64,000 nt of DNA from Chryseobacterium vrystaatense. Lineage in GTDB: Bacteria; Bacteroidota; Bacteroidia; Flavobacteriales; Weeksellaceae. The translations under genes and the position numbers were made by a program. Each line of letters starts with the position of its first letter. The first letter of the stretch is position 1. The notes beneath the pieces were generated by a model, which did not search any database, had not been told where the DNA came from, and saw nothing but the letters and a program-made list of their open reading frames with translations. This document shows, piece by piece, positions 40,860 to 52,100 of this stretch. The stretch is taken from positions 1-64,000 of the forward strand of contig NZ_JPRI01000007.1 of assembly GCF_000737765.1 (NCBI RefSeq), read 5' to 3'.

Positions 40860-41015
40860 TCAACAAATATCCGGTGATGGACATCTGTTTGGAAGGATAG
40901 CGTAGGATAAACATTCCCCTGTGTCACAATTAGCCTCACAGCATATTTTTATTACTCCGGAACCCATAATTTGGCTTAAAATTTCTCTACTAAGTTTTTT
41001 AATTGATTTTTTCAT
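40860..41015 (-). CDS. Bacteriocin-like Cys-rich peptide with GG-type leader (host copy)
   Basis: A 51-residue peptide from the ATG at 41015; an earlier in-frame ATG at 41066 adds an implausible stretch. The leader MKKSIKKLSREILSQIMGSG is of the same KKLS type as the prophage peptide at 19429-19602, with G-S-G in place of G-G. The core has six Cys (25, 26, 30, 35, 45, 51). Such peptides are common in Chryseobacterium as single genes of unknown function. No transporter or modification enzyme is adjacent. Confidence 0.7.
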   Translation of the reverse strand: MKKSIKKLSREILSQIMGSGVIKICCEANCDTGECLSYAILPNRCPSPDIC

Positions 41016-41090
41016 GTTTAGGTGATTTAATATTGTTTTCAAATATAATATTAAATTCAATGTCATGAATTAATTTAATGAAAAATAAAC

Positions 41091-41387
41091 CTATAAAATG
41101 CGGATATCATTGAATTTATCCTCTCCAAACTTATCCTGAAACTTTTTAAGATAGAAACTTTTACGCATCTGAAAATCGTGCTTCAGAAGGGGAGAGTCAA
41201 TTTTGATCATAATGCATTGATCTTCAATATTCACACTTCTGATCTCATTGAACAGACTTTCATCCAGATAATCTTCAAGAAAATCTTTTATTTCAAAAGC
41301 GATTAATTTATGCTCAAAACCATGGATCCTTGCAAAAGATTTTACAAGTTCTGAGGATTGAAATTCACGTTTTTTATTCCTTTTCAT
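41091..41387 (-). CDS. DUF721 (DciA-like) protein
   Basis: A 98-residue protein with the DUF721 pattern: a basic N-terminus, a central V-x-I-E-D-Q-C-I-M-I-K-I strand pair and a C-terminal helix ending in F-N-D-I-R-I-L. Members related to DciA assist replicative helicase loading. It follows recF with a 37-base gap on the same strand, the usual Bacteroidetes arrangement. Confidence 0.78.
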   Translation of the reverse strand: MKRNKKREFQSSELVKSFARIHGFEHKLIAFEIKDFLEDYLDESLFNEIRSVNIEDQCIMIKIDSPLLKHDFQMRKSFYLKKFQDKFGEDKFNDIRIL

Positions 41388-41424
41388 GGGGCCGTTTCAG
41401 GTTTCGGGTTATTGGGTTCAAATT

Positions 41425-42528
41425 TTAAACATCAAATATGATGCTTTCTTCATTAATCTTCTTAACGACACTTTCTGTACGTTCCCGATGGGTATCTGTA
41501 ATGAATATCTGACCGAAATTTTCCTGATTAACAAGTTCGATCAACTGTGAAACCCGGGTGTCATCAAGTTTGTCAAAAATATCATCCAGTAAAAGGATAG
41601 GGGTCTTCTTGGTTAGCTCTTTCACGAGGCTCATCTGTGCCAGCTTTAACGAGATCAGAAAAGATTTTTGCTGTCCCTGTGAACCTATTTTCTTGATCAG
41701 CACCTGATCCATTTCAAACAGAAGATCATCTTTGTGAATTCCTTTTGAAGTATATGTCAGCATCCGGTCTCTTTCAAGACTTTCTGTTAAAAGAGTATGA
41801 AAAGCCCTGTCTGGATCAGCGGCGTTGTAATCTTCAATCAGGTCAGATTGGTATTGAACGGAAACGGTTTCTTTTCCTCCCGAAATAATGCGGTAAAAAT
41901 TCTGAACAATAGGGCCAAGCTTTTCAACAAAGTTTCTTCTCTTGACGAAAATATTGGTTCCGAATTTACTGATCGGAGCATCATAGATCTCCAGTGAATC
42001 TTTGTCCCAGGTTCTGTTTTTTGCAAAATATTTTAAAAGGGCATTTCTCTGCTGCACCGTTTTTTGATATTGGATCAGATCAAAAAGATATTCAGAATCT
42101 GTTTGAGAGATCATAGAATCCAGAAACTTTCTGCGGCTTTCTCCGGAATCTGAAATTAAATTGGAGTCATAAGGCGAAATCATCACACTTGGCAGATACC
42201 CGATATGATCGGCAAGCCTGTCATAGCTTTTATCATTCTTTTTAATGAGCTTTTTGGCCTCTTTGGGCTGGGAAATTTTAATGATATCTTCACTGTCTTC
42301 ATTCTGTATCTCAGCATCAATGGTAAAAAAATCTTCCTCCCTTTTGATATTGTTAACATCCGTATTGCCTAAAAAACTTTTTCCTACGGATAAATAGTGA
42401 AGTGCATCAAGGATATTGGTCTTCCCGGCACCGTTGTTTCCCACAAAACAGTTGATTTGAGGAGAGAATTCGAATTTCTTCTCCGAATGGTTTTTGAAAT
42501 TGTAAAGGGAAAGCTTTTTGATAATCAT
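41425..42528 (-). CDS. recF: DNA replication and repair protein RecF
   Basis: A 367-residue SMC-like ATPase. Walker A is G30-N-N-G-A-G-K-T37, preceded by N-F-K-N-H. The ABC signature region is I-G-S-Q-G-Q-Q-K-S-F near residue 285, and Walker B is P-I-L-L-L-D-D-I-F-D-K-L-D near 320. RecF with RecO and RecR loads RecA at gaps. The length is normal. It starts four bases after the upstream membrane protein gene and is followed by DUF721. Confidence 0.95.
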   Translation of the reverse strand: MIIKKLSLYNFKNHSEKKFEFSPQINCFVGNNGAGKTNILDALHYLSVGKSFLGNTDVNNIKREEDFFTIDAEIQNEDSEDIIKISQPKEAKKLIKKNDKSYDRLADHIGYLPSVMISPYDSNLISDSGESRRKFLDSMISQTDSEYLFDLIQYQKTVQQRNALLKYFAKNRTWDKDSLEIYDAPISKFGTNIFVKRRNFVEKLGPIVQNFYRIISGGKETVSVQYQSDLIEDYNAADPDRAFHTLLTESLERDRMLTYTSKGIHKDDLLFEMDQVLIKKIGSQGQQKSFLISLKLAQMSLVKELTKKTPILLLDDIFDKLDDTRVSQLIELVNQENFGQIFITDTHRERTESVVKKINEESIIFDV

Positions 42529-42531
42529 TCG

Positions 42532-43287
42532 TCAAAAATACTCCATTATTAGTAAAAATAAAAAAGGAAGTGCAGAGCAGCTTTCTATCCAGAACGAAAA
42601 ATAAGTGTCATCTCTTTTGTTTTCAGAGAAGTAGATGAAAATATAAGTAATGATTCCGGATAAGAAAAATGCAGTCCCATACTTAAGTCGAAGATAAAAA
42701 ACAGCCATAATGATGCTGATGAATACCAGAACGTAGGCTATATACTTTGTATTTTGTACCCCAATCAGTTTAGGGAATGTTTCTACCGTATCACTTTTCA
42801 TATCCCGGATATCGAATGGCAGGACAAGTGCCGTTATAAAAAAGAAACTGATCAGAAAAATGGGAAGACTGAATTCCGGAAGGGTAAGCCAGCAATTGAC
42901 TAAAGCCCACAACAGCCCCACATAAAAAACTTTAAGCAACGGAATCTTCCGGATGTAAACGTCAAGGAAAAAACTGTTGTAAAGAAGCCCCAGAACCACA
43001 ATCACAAACCATTTCAAAAGCCTTATTTCATTATGATTGTAAATGATCAGCAGGGCACAGATAATACCTGCAACAGCATTCAGAGCCAGTATTTTCAAAA
43101 AGTGCCTGGTATACTGGTATTTAGTGTACAGATAGCCGCTGAAATAAGTGATGAATATTAACAGAATTGTAGGGAAACGGAATGTGTTTTGCTCTTTGAT
43201 GAAAAATACTGCAAAAAAAGTTCCCATAAGGGAGACATAAATCTGACTGTCGATAACAGTTTTTTTCAGTATTTTTAAGAAATTCAT
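42532..43287 (-). CDS. UbiA-like multi-pass membrane protein, first Asp motif not evident
   Basis: A 251-residue protein with about eight membrane helices. A segment near 155-175 (D-I-R-D-M-K-S-D-T then P-K-L-I-G) corresponds to the second aspartate-rich motif of UbiA prenyltransferases. The first motif, N-D-x-x-D-x-x-x-D, is not recognisable. It may therefore be a degenerate or divergent prenyltransferase. It is the first gene of the transcript leading to recF, with a TAATTTTG box four bases before its ATG. Confidence 0.65.
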   Translation of the reverse strand: MNFLKILKKTVIDSQIYVSLMGTFFAVFFIKEQNTFRFPTILLIFITYFSGYLYTKYQYTRHFLKILALNAVAGIICALLIIYNHNEIRLLKWFVIVVLGLLYNSFFLDVYIRKIPLLKVFYVGLLWALVNCWLTLPEFSLPIFLISFFFITALVLPFDIRDMKSDTVETFPKLIGVQNTKYIAYVLVFISIIMAVFYLRLKYGTAFFLSGIITYIFIYFSENKRDDTYFSFWIESCSALPFLFLLIMEYF

Positions 43288-43291
43288 TTAT

Positions 43292-43299
43292 CAAAATTA
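43292..43299 (-). promoter_or_regulatory. -7 box TAATTTTG (minus strand) for the recF operon
   Basis: A perfect TAnnTTTG box on the minus strand, four bases before the start at 43287, so the mRNA is predicted leaderless. The divergent A2M gene starts at 43306. Confidence 0.6.
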
Positions 43300-43305
43300 A
43301 TACCT

Positions 43306-46300
43306 ATGAAAAACATCTCCAAATATGTTCTGTTGTTTTTTACTTTTTTCAGTATATTTTTTTCAGCTCAGGATTTCTATGAAGAGCAATGGTTGAAAGT
43401 AGCGCAAGGCTATCAGAATGGAGATTTCAAGTCCAGTCTTCCTCTCATTCTGGATATTCAGAAAAAAGCCATTAAAGAGAAAAAAGCTGCTGAGATTATA
43501 AAAACTTTAAAAGCTGAATTTGCGATCTATAAAGATACCCAGGACGATCCTAAAAATGATTATGCATCCGTTTTCTTTTCAAAGATCAGCAGCACAGAAA
43601 AAGAGTTGAAAAAAAGTGACCTGCTCTTATTTAAAGTTTTGGAGATAGAGTTTTTCGAAAACTATTATGAAAAAAAGAAATGGGAGATCCAGAAACGGAC
43701 AGATGTTGATAAAGGAGAGATTACCGAGATAGAATCATGGACGAAACTTGATTTTAAAAATTACTATCTGAAGAAGTTTCAGGAGCTTTCGGCAATTGAT
43801 AGAAAGCTTAAAAAAGTAGGTCTTGAAAAATACAGAGATGCGTTTGACCAAAAAGGTGATTTCGAGTTTTTTCCAACACTCTACGACTGGAAGGTAAAAA
43901 AAAATATAGAGTTCCTCAACAACAGCGATCTGTTTACGAAAAATGAACTGAAAGATAATCAAGCTGTTGTAATAGCCCTTTATCAGAATCTTATTGATTA
44001 TAATATCCAGAATCCTAAACTTTATTTTCAGCATCAGAAGCTGATCTATGAAAACCAGATAAAGAAAGATGATCAGTTTACCGAAAAACAGATTGCTCTG
44101 GTGAACTCTCCGATAGTGGGTGATTACAAAATATTAATTGTCAATGATTTTGCAGGTAATCTTTTTACGTCTAAACCTGCGGAAGTAGATGCTATGATTG
44201 ATAAAGTAAAAAGAGAATATCCGGGATCAAAGTTTCTGAGTAATATTACCTATCTCGAAAACCAGGTAAAGGCTCCTGTTGTAGAGATTTTTTACGAACT
44301 TCACAACGAACCTGAAAAACCGATTCAAATTGTAGCCAAACACAAAAATGCTGATCAGTTTACCATAAAAATCTACACGGTTAATCATTTCAAAAAACAG
44401 CTCCAATATCTTAAAGACCTTGATTACATAGATTTTTATAAGAAAATTGACAAAACACTTTACAGAACAGATGTATTTAATCTTCCCACTAAGAAAGACT
44501 ATAAAAACCATACCACTGCTCTGGAAATGAAGTCGCTTCCCAAAGGAATGTACATCTGTGAATATATCAATGGAGAAGATGTATCCAAATTTTTATTTTT
44601 TGTAACGTCTTCAAGAGTTATTTACAATGAAACGAAAGATCATATCCTGGTTTCAAGGGAAGATGGGAGGCTTATGCCCAATACTAAACTTCTGAAATAC
44701 GGTTTTGGAGATTATTCGAATGTAAATGAGACTCATCTGTTGATTCAGACTGATAATTTTTCGCGCTTTCCATCCGAAAAGGTACAATACCATTATATAC
44801 CTCCGTATCTGATTTATGATCCTATGAATAATAATTTCAATATGGTGGAAGCAACTTCTGAAGCCGGTTCCCGTGCTTATCCCTATCCTCATACCCAGTT
44901 TTTTCTGGACAGAGAGATATTCAGACCGGGGCAGACAGTCTATTTTAAAGCAGTATCCACGGTTCCGGATTTTGGTAAAAGAAGGGATGATATCATCATC
45001 AACCATGAACAGAAAGTTACATTGTATGATGCCAATAATCAGGTAGTAGATACCAAAACATTTAAGACGAATGCTTTTGGGTCGTACAGTGGAAGTTTTG
45101 TATTGCCGAAAGATAAACTGAACGGGAAATTCAGAATGCAGGTTTCAGGTACTTATAACAATTATCTTATCGGTGATTCAAAATATTTCTCTGTAGAAGA
45201 ATATAAGCGTCCAAAGTTTGAGATTACCTTTGATACGATCAAAAAAGATTACAGGTATGGTGAAACCATAGAGCTGAAAGGTAAAGTTCTTACATTTTCG
45301 GGGATTCCGTTAAGCAATACCAATGTCAATTTTGAGCTCAAAAAAGAAAATATCCGTCAGCGCTATTTTTGGTGGTATCCGGCTGATGAGTACAGCAATG
45401 AAAATTCAATCTTAGGAAAAGCAGAAACCAATGAGAAAGGTGAGTTTATCATTAAAATAAATCTCAAAAAGGATGAAAATACAGAAGGAATACAGGTCCA
45501 TAATTATAAAGTAAAAACATCCGCCACAGACATCAATGGAGAAACCCAGGCAGCAGAAACCAATATAAAGGTAGCTTCAGTTTCACATTATCTCACAACC
45601 GATGAAATAAAGGAAGCGTCTGCTGACGAAGAATTGAAAATCAATGTAAAATCTTTCAATTACAATGATATCCCTTTACAAAAGAATTATAAAATAAAAT
45701 TGGTTCAGCTCAGACAGCCGAAACGGGTTCTGAGAAAAAACTTTCAGAATAATATTCAGGATCTTCCAGCAATGTCCAGAGAAGAATTTCTGACTAAATT
45801 CCCCCATGATATATACGATAAGTCAGAAGACCGTAAAAACTGGGAATTACTGAAAACAGTTACAGAGCTTTCCCAAAATGATAAAGAACTGAATCTTGGA
45901 AAACTGGAAGCAGGAGACTACAGATTGTTGGTTTATAATATAGAAGGAAAAGATACCATCAAGGCACAACAGGATTTCAGCATCTGGGATAAAAAAGGGC
46001 TTGGACCGGATCAGTTTCCATTTCTTAAAATAACAGCTCCCAAAGAGGCCGTAAAAAGAGGCTCAAAGGTAACTTTATATGCATATTCTGCCATTCCTGA
46101 TGCGGTGGTTAATGTGTACTGGCAGGACGGGCAGGGGCAAAAAAAACAGGAAGAGAAAAAGTTTACGAATGGAGTACTTGCTTACACTTTTCCGGTTTCC
46201 ATGGACAAAAATGTGATCAGATATAATGTACAGTTTGTTCTGGCTCATTACAATGATGTTCAGAATGAATTTGCCAATATTGATGTTAAAAATGAAGAAG

Positions 46301-49191
46301 ACCCTTTAAAAATAGAACTGACTACCTTCAGAGATAAAGTAGAGCCCAACTCCAAAGAAAAATGGAGCATTAAAGTCTTAGGAAGAAACAAAGAAAAAGT
46401 CGTGGCAGAGGTACTGGCGTCGATGTACGACAAATCTCTGGATAAATTTGTACCGAATACCTATAGATTTAATAAATTCTATATACCATACCGTGTGATA
46501 GAAGACTATAAGGTTGATAACTTTTTTGAGTCACAGTACTGGTACAGGCAGGTTAATTATGTAGAAACTAAAAATGTATACTTTCCACAGTTCAAATGGT
46601 TTGATGAAGATGTCTTTTATAATCTGTTGGTTAAATACTGCCTGACGACAGATACAGACGGTGATGGGATTGATGATGCAAAAGACGCCTGTCCTACGGT
46701 TCCCGGACTGGATACTTATAATGGTTGCCCTAGGCCAAAAAGTGTAGTAGCCATGGAAGTAAGCAGCAGTGGAAGCAAAAGGAAAGGGCGTTTTGAAAAT
46801 GAAGAAATCCAGAAAAATGCTGACCAGAAAGAAGGTAAGAACTCTGAAGAAAAGAAAGATGACCTCGCTGATGTGGAAGTTCGTAAGAACCTTAACGAAA
46901 CAGCCTTTTTCTATCCACAGCTGAGAACAGATAATGAAGGCCGGGTGAACTTTGAATTTACCACTCCCGAAGCACTCACCAAATGGAAGCTGATGTTCTT
47001 GGCTCATACCAAAGATGCGAGAGGTGCGGTTTTGGAAAAAGATATTGTTACACAGAAGAAGCTTTCCGTTAATCCCAACTATCCAAGGTTTTTAAGAGAA
47101 GGGGATGAACTTAATTTCCAGACCAGAATTTCAAATCTTACTGATGAAGCAATGGCCGGAGCTGCGTCCTTACAGATCCTGAATGCAGAAACCAATGAAG
47201 ATATTTCCCCATTATTCAGGATTACATCATCTGTGCAGAATTTTAATGTGGGAGCAACAGGAAATTCAACCGTGAGTTGGAGCATTAAAACACCTTTCCA
47301 CAAAGTATCTTCAATTATCATTAAAGTGGTGGCGAAAGCAGGAAGTCATTCCGATGGTGAGCAGATACCGGTTGCGGTACTTTCAAACAGAATGCTGCTT
47401 ACGGATACTGTTCCTCTTTTTGTAAAGGAGGGACAGACCAAAACATTTTCATTAGCCAATTTAAAGGACAACACTTCAAAAACGGCTGTTAATTTCAGCA
47501 ATACTCTGGAGTTAAAAACCAATCCGATATGGGAAATTATTTTTGCACTTCCTGATCTGAGCGAGAATTTAAATATAACCTCTGATGCCATATTCAATAC
47601 CTGGTTTTCGGATGTGGTAGGAACAGAAATTTTTAAAGCAAATCCAAGGATGAAAGCCGTTTTTGATGAATATAAAACTGCTGATCTTCTGAAAAGCAAT
47701 CTGGAAAAAAATCAGGAGCTTAAGCAGGTCTTGCTGGAAGAAACCCCATGGGTCCTGCAGGCCAAATCCGAAGCTGAAACCATGAATAATATTTCACGGC
47801 TTTTCGAAGTGAATGCTATGAAAAATTCCATCAATAAAGATTGGAACAAGCTTATGCAATACCGGAACAGTGATGGAGGATTTCCCTGGCTTCCAGGCTA
47901 CGAAAGTTCCTATACCTGCTCATTATATATCCTTAAAAATCTTGGAAAGATGAATGAATGGCTTAAAGACGGAATTTCTGAATACCAATCATCCGGCCGG
48001 AATGGTATGGTTTCTTCCCTGATCAGCTTTCTGGACGATCAGCTGGATATATACTGGAAGGAGAAAGAAGACAATCCGTGGAGTAATTTTGCTTTAGATT
48101 ATCTCGATGCCAGAAGATATTGGGAAAAAGAATATCCTATCACAGGAAAAGGAGCAACGCTGAAAAATATGATCATTAGCCGGGCAGATAAATTCAAAGT
48201 AACAGATCTTACGTTTTTTGGGATACACAGAGCAGCACTGATCTATGACAGTTATGGGCTTCAAAATACCTCAAAAAAGCTGATCCATTATCTCAAAGAA
48301 ACATCTGTATCCTCAGAAACCCAGGGCGCCTACTGGAAAAAGAATCTGAACGACTGGGGATGGTATGAAAGCAAAGCAGTAAATCATGCAGGAGCCATAG
48401 AAGCTTTAAATAAAGTGATGCCAAACGATGTTGACTTCATTGAAGAATCTAAAGTGTGGCTGGCGACTCAAAAAGAAGTAAATTCATGGGGGAATTCCAG
48501 AACGACGGCAGAGATCATTTACATTATGATGAATTCAGGAAAATCATGGACAACACCGGAATCAGATAAAGCTACGGTAATCTGGGGCGGAAAAGAAGTT
48601 TCGCCGCAGACCAAGACTACAGGTTACCTGAAGCAGGTCATCAAATCAGATCAGATCAATAAGAGCCTGGCAGAAGTTACCATTTCAAAGTCTGGCCCGG
48701 GAATTGCCCAAGGTGGATTATTCTGGCAGTACTATGAAGATCTGGAAAATGTAAAATCTACAGAAACCTATCTTTCGATGAACAGAGAATTTTATAAAAA
48801 GATAAAGACCGAAAATGGGGAACAGCTTCTTAAGATTACGGAAAACAGCCCGCTGAAAGTAGGAGATAAGATAACAGTTAGAATGATCCTGAATACAGAC
48901 CGCCCTATGCAGTATATGCACCTGAAAGATATGAGAGCTGCCGGCTTAGAGCCTGTCGATGTACTGTCCGGGTATCAGTATAAAAATAATCTGGCCTATT
49001 ACCAGGTGACTAAAGATGCTTCTACGAACTTCTTCATCTATTATATGCCAAAAGGAAAATATGTATTTGAATATGATCTGGTATGTAATGCTTCGGGAAG
49101 CTTCTCCAGTGGTTTTGCCGTTCTGCAGAATTATTACGCGCCTCAGATGAATGCCAGAACAAAAGGAGATAAAATAGAAATAACAAAATAA
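43306..49191 (+). CDS. Alpha-2-macroglobulin family protein with TSP3-like insert
   Basis: A 1,961-residue exported protein with a signal peptide (1-21, ...F-F-S-A) and no lipobox. After a ~500-residue Bacteroidetes-specific N-terminal region comes an MG2 domain (I-F-R-P-G-Q-T-V-Y-F-K near 538), further macroglobulin-type domains, and the A2M domain starting at about 1193 (L-N-E-T-A-F-F-Y-P). A TED-like helical C-terminal part follows. At the bait-region position (about 1115-1140) it carries a thrombospondin type 3-like calcium motif, D-T-D-G-D-G-I-D-D, then C-P-x-V-P-G and C-P. No G-C-x-E-Q thioester is visible where expected. The family traps proteases in the periplasm. Tandem with a paralogue at 49198. 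Confidence 0.85.
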   Translation: MKNISKYVLLFFTFFSIFFSAQDFYEEQWLKVAQGYQNGDFKSSLPLILDIQKKAIKEKKAAEIIKTLKAEFAIYKDTQDDPKNDYASVFFSKISSTEKELKKSDLLLFKVLEIEFFENYYEKKKWEIQKRTDVDKGEITEIESWTKLDFKNYYLKKFQELSAIDRKLKKVGLEKYRDAFDQKGDFEFFPTLYDWKVKKNIEFLNNSDLFTKNELKDNQAVVIALYQNLIDYNIQNPKLYFQHQKLIYENQIKKDDQFTEKQIALVNSPIVGDYKILIVNDFAGNLFTSKPAEVDAMIDKVKREYPGSKFLSNITYLENQVKAPVVEIFYELHNEPEKPIQIVAKHKNADQFTIKIYTVNHFKKQLQYLKDLDYIDFYKKIDKTLYRTDVFNLPTKKDYKNHTTALEMKSLPKGMYICEYINGEDVSKFLFFVTSSRVIYNETKDHILVSREDGRLMPNTKLLKYGFGDYSNVNETHLLIQTDNFSRFPSEKVQYHYIPPYLIYDPMNNNFNMVEATSEAGSRAYPYPHTQFFLDREIFRPGQTVYFKAVSTVPDFGKRRDDIIINHEQKVTLYDANNQVVDTKTFKTNAFGSYSGSFVLPKDKLNGKFRMQVSGTYNNYLIGDSKYFSVEEYKRPKFEITFDTIKKDYRYGETIELKGKVLTFSGIPLSNTNVNFELKKENIRQRYFWWYPADEYSNENSILGKAETNEKGEFIIKINLKKDENTEGIQVHNYKVKTSATDINGETQAAETNIKVASVSHYLTTDEIKEASADEELKINVKSFNYNDIPLQKNYKIKLVQLRQPKRVLRKNFQNNIQDLPAMSREEFLTKFPHDIYDKSEDRKNWELLKTVTELSQNDKELNLGKLEAGDYRLLVYNIEGKDTIKAQQDFSIWDKKGLGPDQFPFLKITAPKEAVKRGSKVTLYAYSAIPDAVVNVYWQDGQGQKKQEEKKFTNGVLAYTFPVSMDKNVIRYNVQFVLAHYNDVQNEFANIDVKNEEDPLKIELTTFRDKVEPNSKEKWSIKVLGRNKEKVVAEVLASMYDKSLDKFVPNTYRFNKFYIPYRVIEDYKVDNFFESQYWYRQVNYVETKNVYFPQFKWFDEDVFYNLLVKYCLTTDTDGDGIDDAKDACPTVPGLDTYNGCPRPKSVVAMEVSSSGSKRKGRFENEEIQKNADQKEGKNSEEKKDDLADVEVRKNLNETAFFYPQLRTDNEGRVNFEFTTPEALTKWKLMFLAHTKDARGAVLEKDIVTQKKLSVNPNYPRFLREGDELNFQTRISNLTDEAMAGAASLQILNAETNEDISPLFRITSSVQNFNVGATGNSTVSWSIKTPFHKVSSIIIKVVAKAGSHSDGEQIPVAVLSNRMLLTDTVPLFVKEGQTKTFSLANLKDNTSKTAVNFSNTLELKTNPIWEIIFALPDLSENLNITSDAIFNTWFSDVVGTEIFKANPRMKAVFDEYKTADLLKSNLEKNQELKQVLLEETPWVLQAKSEAETMNNISRLFEVNAMKNSINKDWNKLMQYRNSDGGFPWLPGYESSYTCSLYILKNLGKMNEWLKDGISEYQSSGRNGMVSSLISFLDDQLDIYWKEKEDNPWSNFALDYLDARRYWEKEYPITGKGATLKNMIISRADKFKVTDLTFFGIHRAALIYDSYGLQNTSKKLIHYLKETSVSSETQGAYWKKNLNDWGWYESKAVNHAGAIEALNKVMPNDVDFIEESKVWLATQKEVNSWGNSRTTAEIIYIMMNSGKSWTTPESDKATVIWGGKEVSPQTKTTGYLKQVIKSDQINKSLAEVTISKSGPGIAQGGLFWQYYEDLENVKSTETYLSMNREFYKKIKTENGEQLLKITENSPLKVGDKITVRMILNTDRPMQYMHLKDMRAAGLEPVDVLSGYQYKNNLAYYQVTKDASTNFFIYYMPKGKYVFEYDLVCNASGSFSSGFAVLQNYYAPQMNARTKGDKIEITK

Positions 49192-49197
49192 TACTAT

Positions 49198-52100
49198 ATG
49201 AAAAATGTCAAACTGATAGTAATATTCCTGTGCTTCGGCTTTTTTGCCCAGATGCATGCGCAGAAATACTACGATGACCAATGGAAGAAGGTAACCGAAA
49301 ACAGTGCGAAAGGTGCCTACAAATCTAATCTTCCCATTATTTTAGATATACAAAATCACGCCATGAAAGAAAATAATGCCATCCAGCTCATCCGTTCCCT
49401 GAAAGCGGAATTCAGTGTTGTGAATCTTACCGTAGATGACGACAGGAATGATGCTGCCTCTAAATTTTTCACCAAACTTAAAGATGCAGACAAGCAATTG
49501 AAGGGTGAAGAGAAATTGGTGTACACTATTCTTCTGAACGGATTTTTTATGGATTACTATAATCAGAATTCATGGGAAATCGAAAGCAGAACCAATATCA
49601 ACTCGCAGGATTTATCACAGATCGAAACCTGGAGCAAGCTTGATTTTAAAAACTATTTGAAGAAAAGTTATCAGGAGCTTGATCAGCAGAAACAGGATAT
49701 GAAAAAGGTATCTCTGGCGAAGTACAAAAATATTTTTACCGAAAACAAGGATATTGCCTATTTTCCGACTTTGTTTGAATGGTATTCCATGAAAAAGATC
49801 AGCTTCCTTTCGGAGAATAATCTTTTCACAAAAGATGAACTGACGGTAAACAGAACGCAGATTACTGCAGCTTTTGATGAACTGATTGCACAAAACAGCG
49901 GGAATCCCAAGCTGTATTTCATGAAGGAAAAGCTGACGGAAAATTGTAACTACAGTCAATGTAAAGATAAACTGGAACAGCTTCAGAACCTTTTGAAATC
50001 CGATGCAGAAGGGGACTTCAAAGTGATCATCATGGAAGATATCATGAACGAGCTTATTGCGAAAAAGAAGGAGAAAGAAGCTTTAGCCATTGCAGATCAG
50101 GCGAAGAAACAGTATCCAAAGTCTCCATTCATTGAAAACATAAAAAGTAAAGAGAATCAGATTACCAATCCGCTTCTTACGATCAAATATGAGCAGCAAA
50201 CCCAGAACAATCTGCCCATTCATTTTGTAGCCGACCATAAAAATGTGGCAGAATTTTCACTGAACATTTATGAAGTAAAAGAGGATTTTACCACACTCAT
50301 GCAGTATGTACAGAATTCTTACAACAATACCTTTGGAAAAGTTAAAAAAACTCTTGTAAGAAAAGAAACATTCCAGCCTGGTGATTCCAAAGATTATCAG
50401 GTTCATAAAACATCACTGGAAATAAAACCTCTTCCTTCAGGAGTATATGTTGTTGAATATGCTGTGGCAGGATCAGAGCTAAAGGATAACAATTCCAGAC
50501 AGAACTTTTATTTCCTGGTTTCAGGAAACAGAGTGATTTATCAGACTAAAACAGACAGAAACCAGTTGTCCAATACATTAAAGCTTGTAAACAGTGAGAA
50601 TGGAAAACCGGCAGCGAACGAAAGTCTTACATTTTATGAGTTTGTTGCCAATAAAACGTTAAATAAAATCGATGGTAAAACGGACGCGAACGGTGTGTTT
50701 AAGTTCCCTTCTACAGACAGTAAAGAGTATTACAGGACTTTCCTGATCCGCCAGCCAAAAACCAATGACTTCCAGATCATGCAGGTTTACGGAAACAATG
50801 GAAATGCCGAAGACTATAATCCCAATAATCAGACCCGCACTTTAGCACAGATCTTTACAGACAGAGCGATCTACAGACCGGGACAGACTGTTTATTTCAA
50901 GGTGATCAATACAAAGATCGATAAAGAAACAGAAGCTGTAACGTCAGGATTAAAACAGAAAATCACACTGCTTGATGCCAACAGTCAGGAAGTTTCTTCT
51001 CAGAATTTCTCTACCAATGAATTCGGTTCATACCATGGAAGTTTTATTCTTCCTAAAGGTCAACTGAACGGGGTTTTCTACCTTAGAACAGATGAAGGTA
51101 CCCAGGGATATAAGGATATCAGAGTGGAAGAATATAAAAGACCGAAGTTTGAAGTGACTTTTGATCCCGTAAAAGAGGAATACAAATACGGACAGACCAT
51201 TGAGCTGAAAGGAAAAGCCATGATGTTCTCCGGAGTCGCTTTGAGCAATACCACAGTTAATTACGAAATTAAAAAACACAACATCAGATGGAGATATTTC
51301 TGGTGGTATCCACGTGGTAATGATAATGAAAATTCGATTCTTGGTGAAGCTAAAACCAACGAGAAAGGAGAATTTGTAATTCGTCTTGATCTTAAAAAAG
51401 ATGAAAAGCTGGAAGGGATTCAGATCGATAATTATGAGATCAATGCTTCAGTAACCGATATTAACGGAGAAACGCAGTCTGCCAATACACAGTTGAAAGT
51501 AGCCTCGGTTTCTCATTATATCAAAGCTGACGGAATCAAAAATACATTCAGTGATGAAAATGTAAAACTGAAAGTAGAAACTCTGAATTATAACGAGCAG
51601 GATCTTAAAAAATCATATAACGTTAAATTGTCCAAACTGAATTCTCCCAACAGGATTTTCAGAGATAACTTCTCGCAGGATGTTCAAAACCTTCCAAAAT
51701 ATTCAAAGGAAGAGTTTATCAGCAAATTTCCGCATGATTTATTTAATAAAGAAGATGAGACTAAAAACTGGAAAGCCGAAAAATTAATTTCTGATAAACT
51801 TCAACAGTCAGGTGCAGAGCTTGATTTAGGAAAACTGGAGGCAGGTGATTATCAGCTTGAGCTGTATAATATGGAAGGTAAAGACACTATAAAATCGTCT
51901 CAGAATTTCAGTATCTGGGATAAGGGATCTTTAAAACCTTCTCAGAAAACCTTCTTAACAGTTATTGAACCGAAAAATGAATTCTCAAGAGGAGAGAAGG
52001 CTAAAGTCTACGTCTACTCAGCAGTTCCGGATGCAGTTGTGAATGTATTTGTTCAGGATGGTTCAGGAAAAACAGTTTCAGAGGTTCATCAGCTGAAAAA

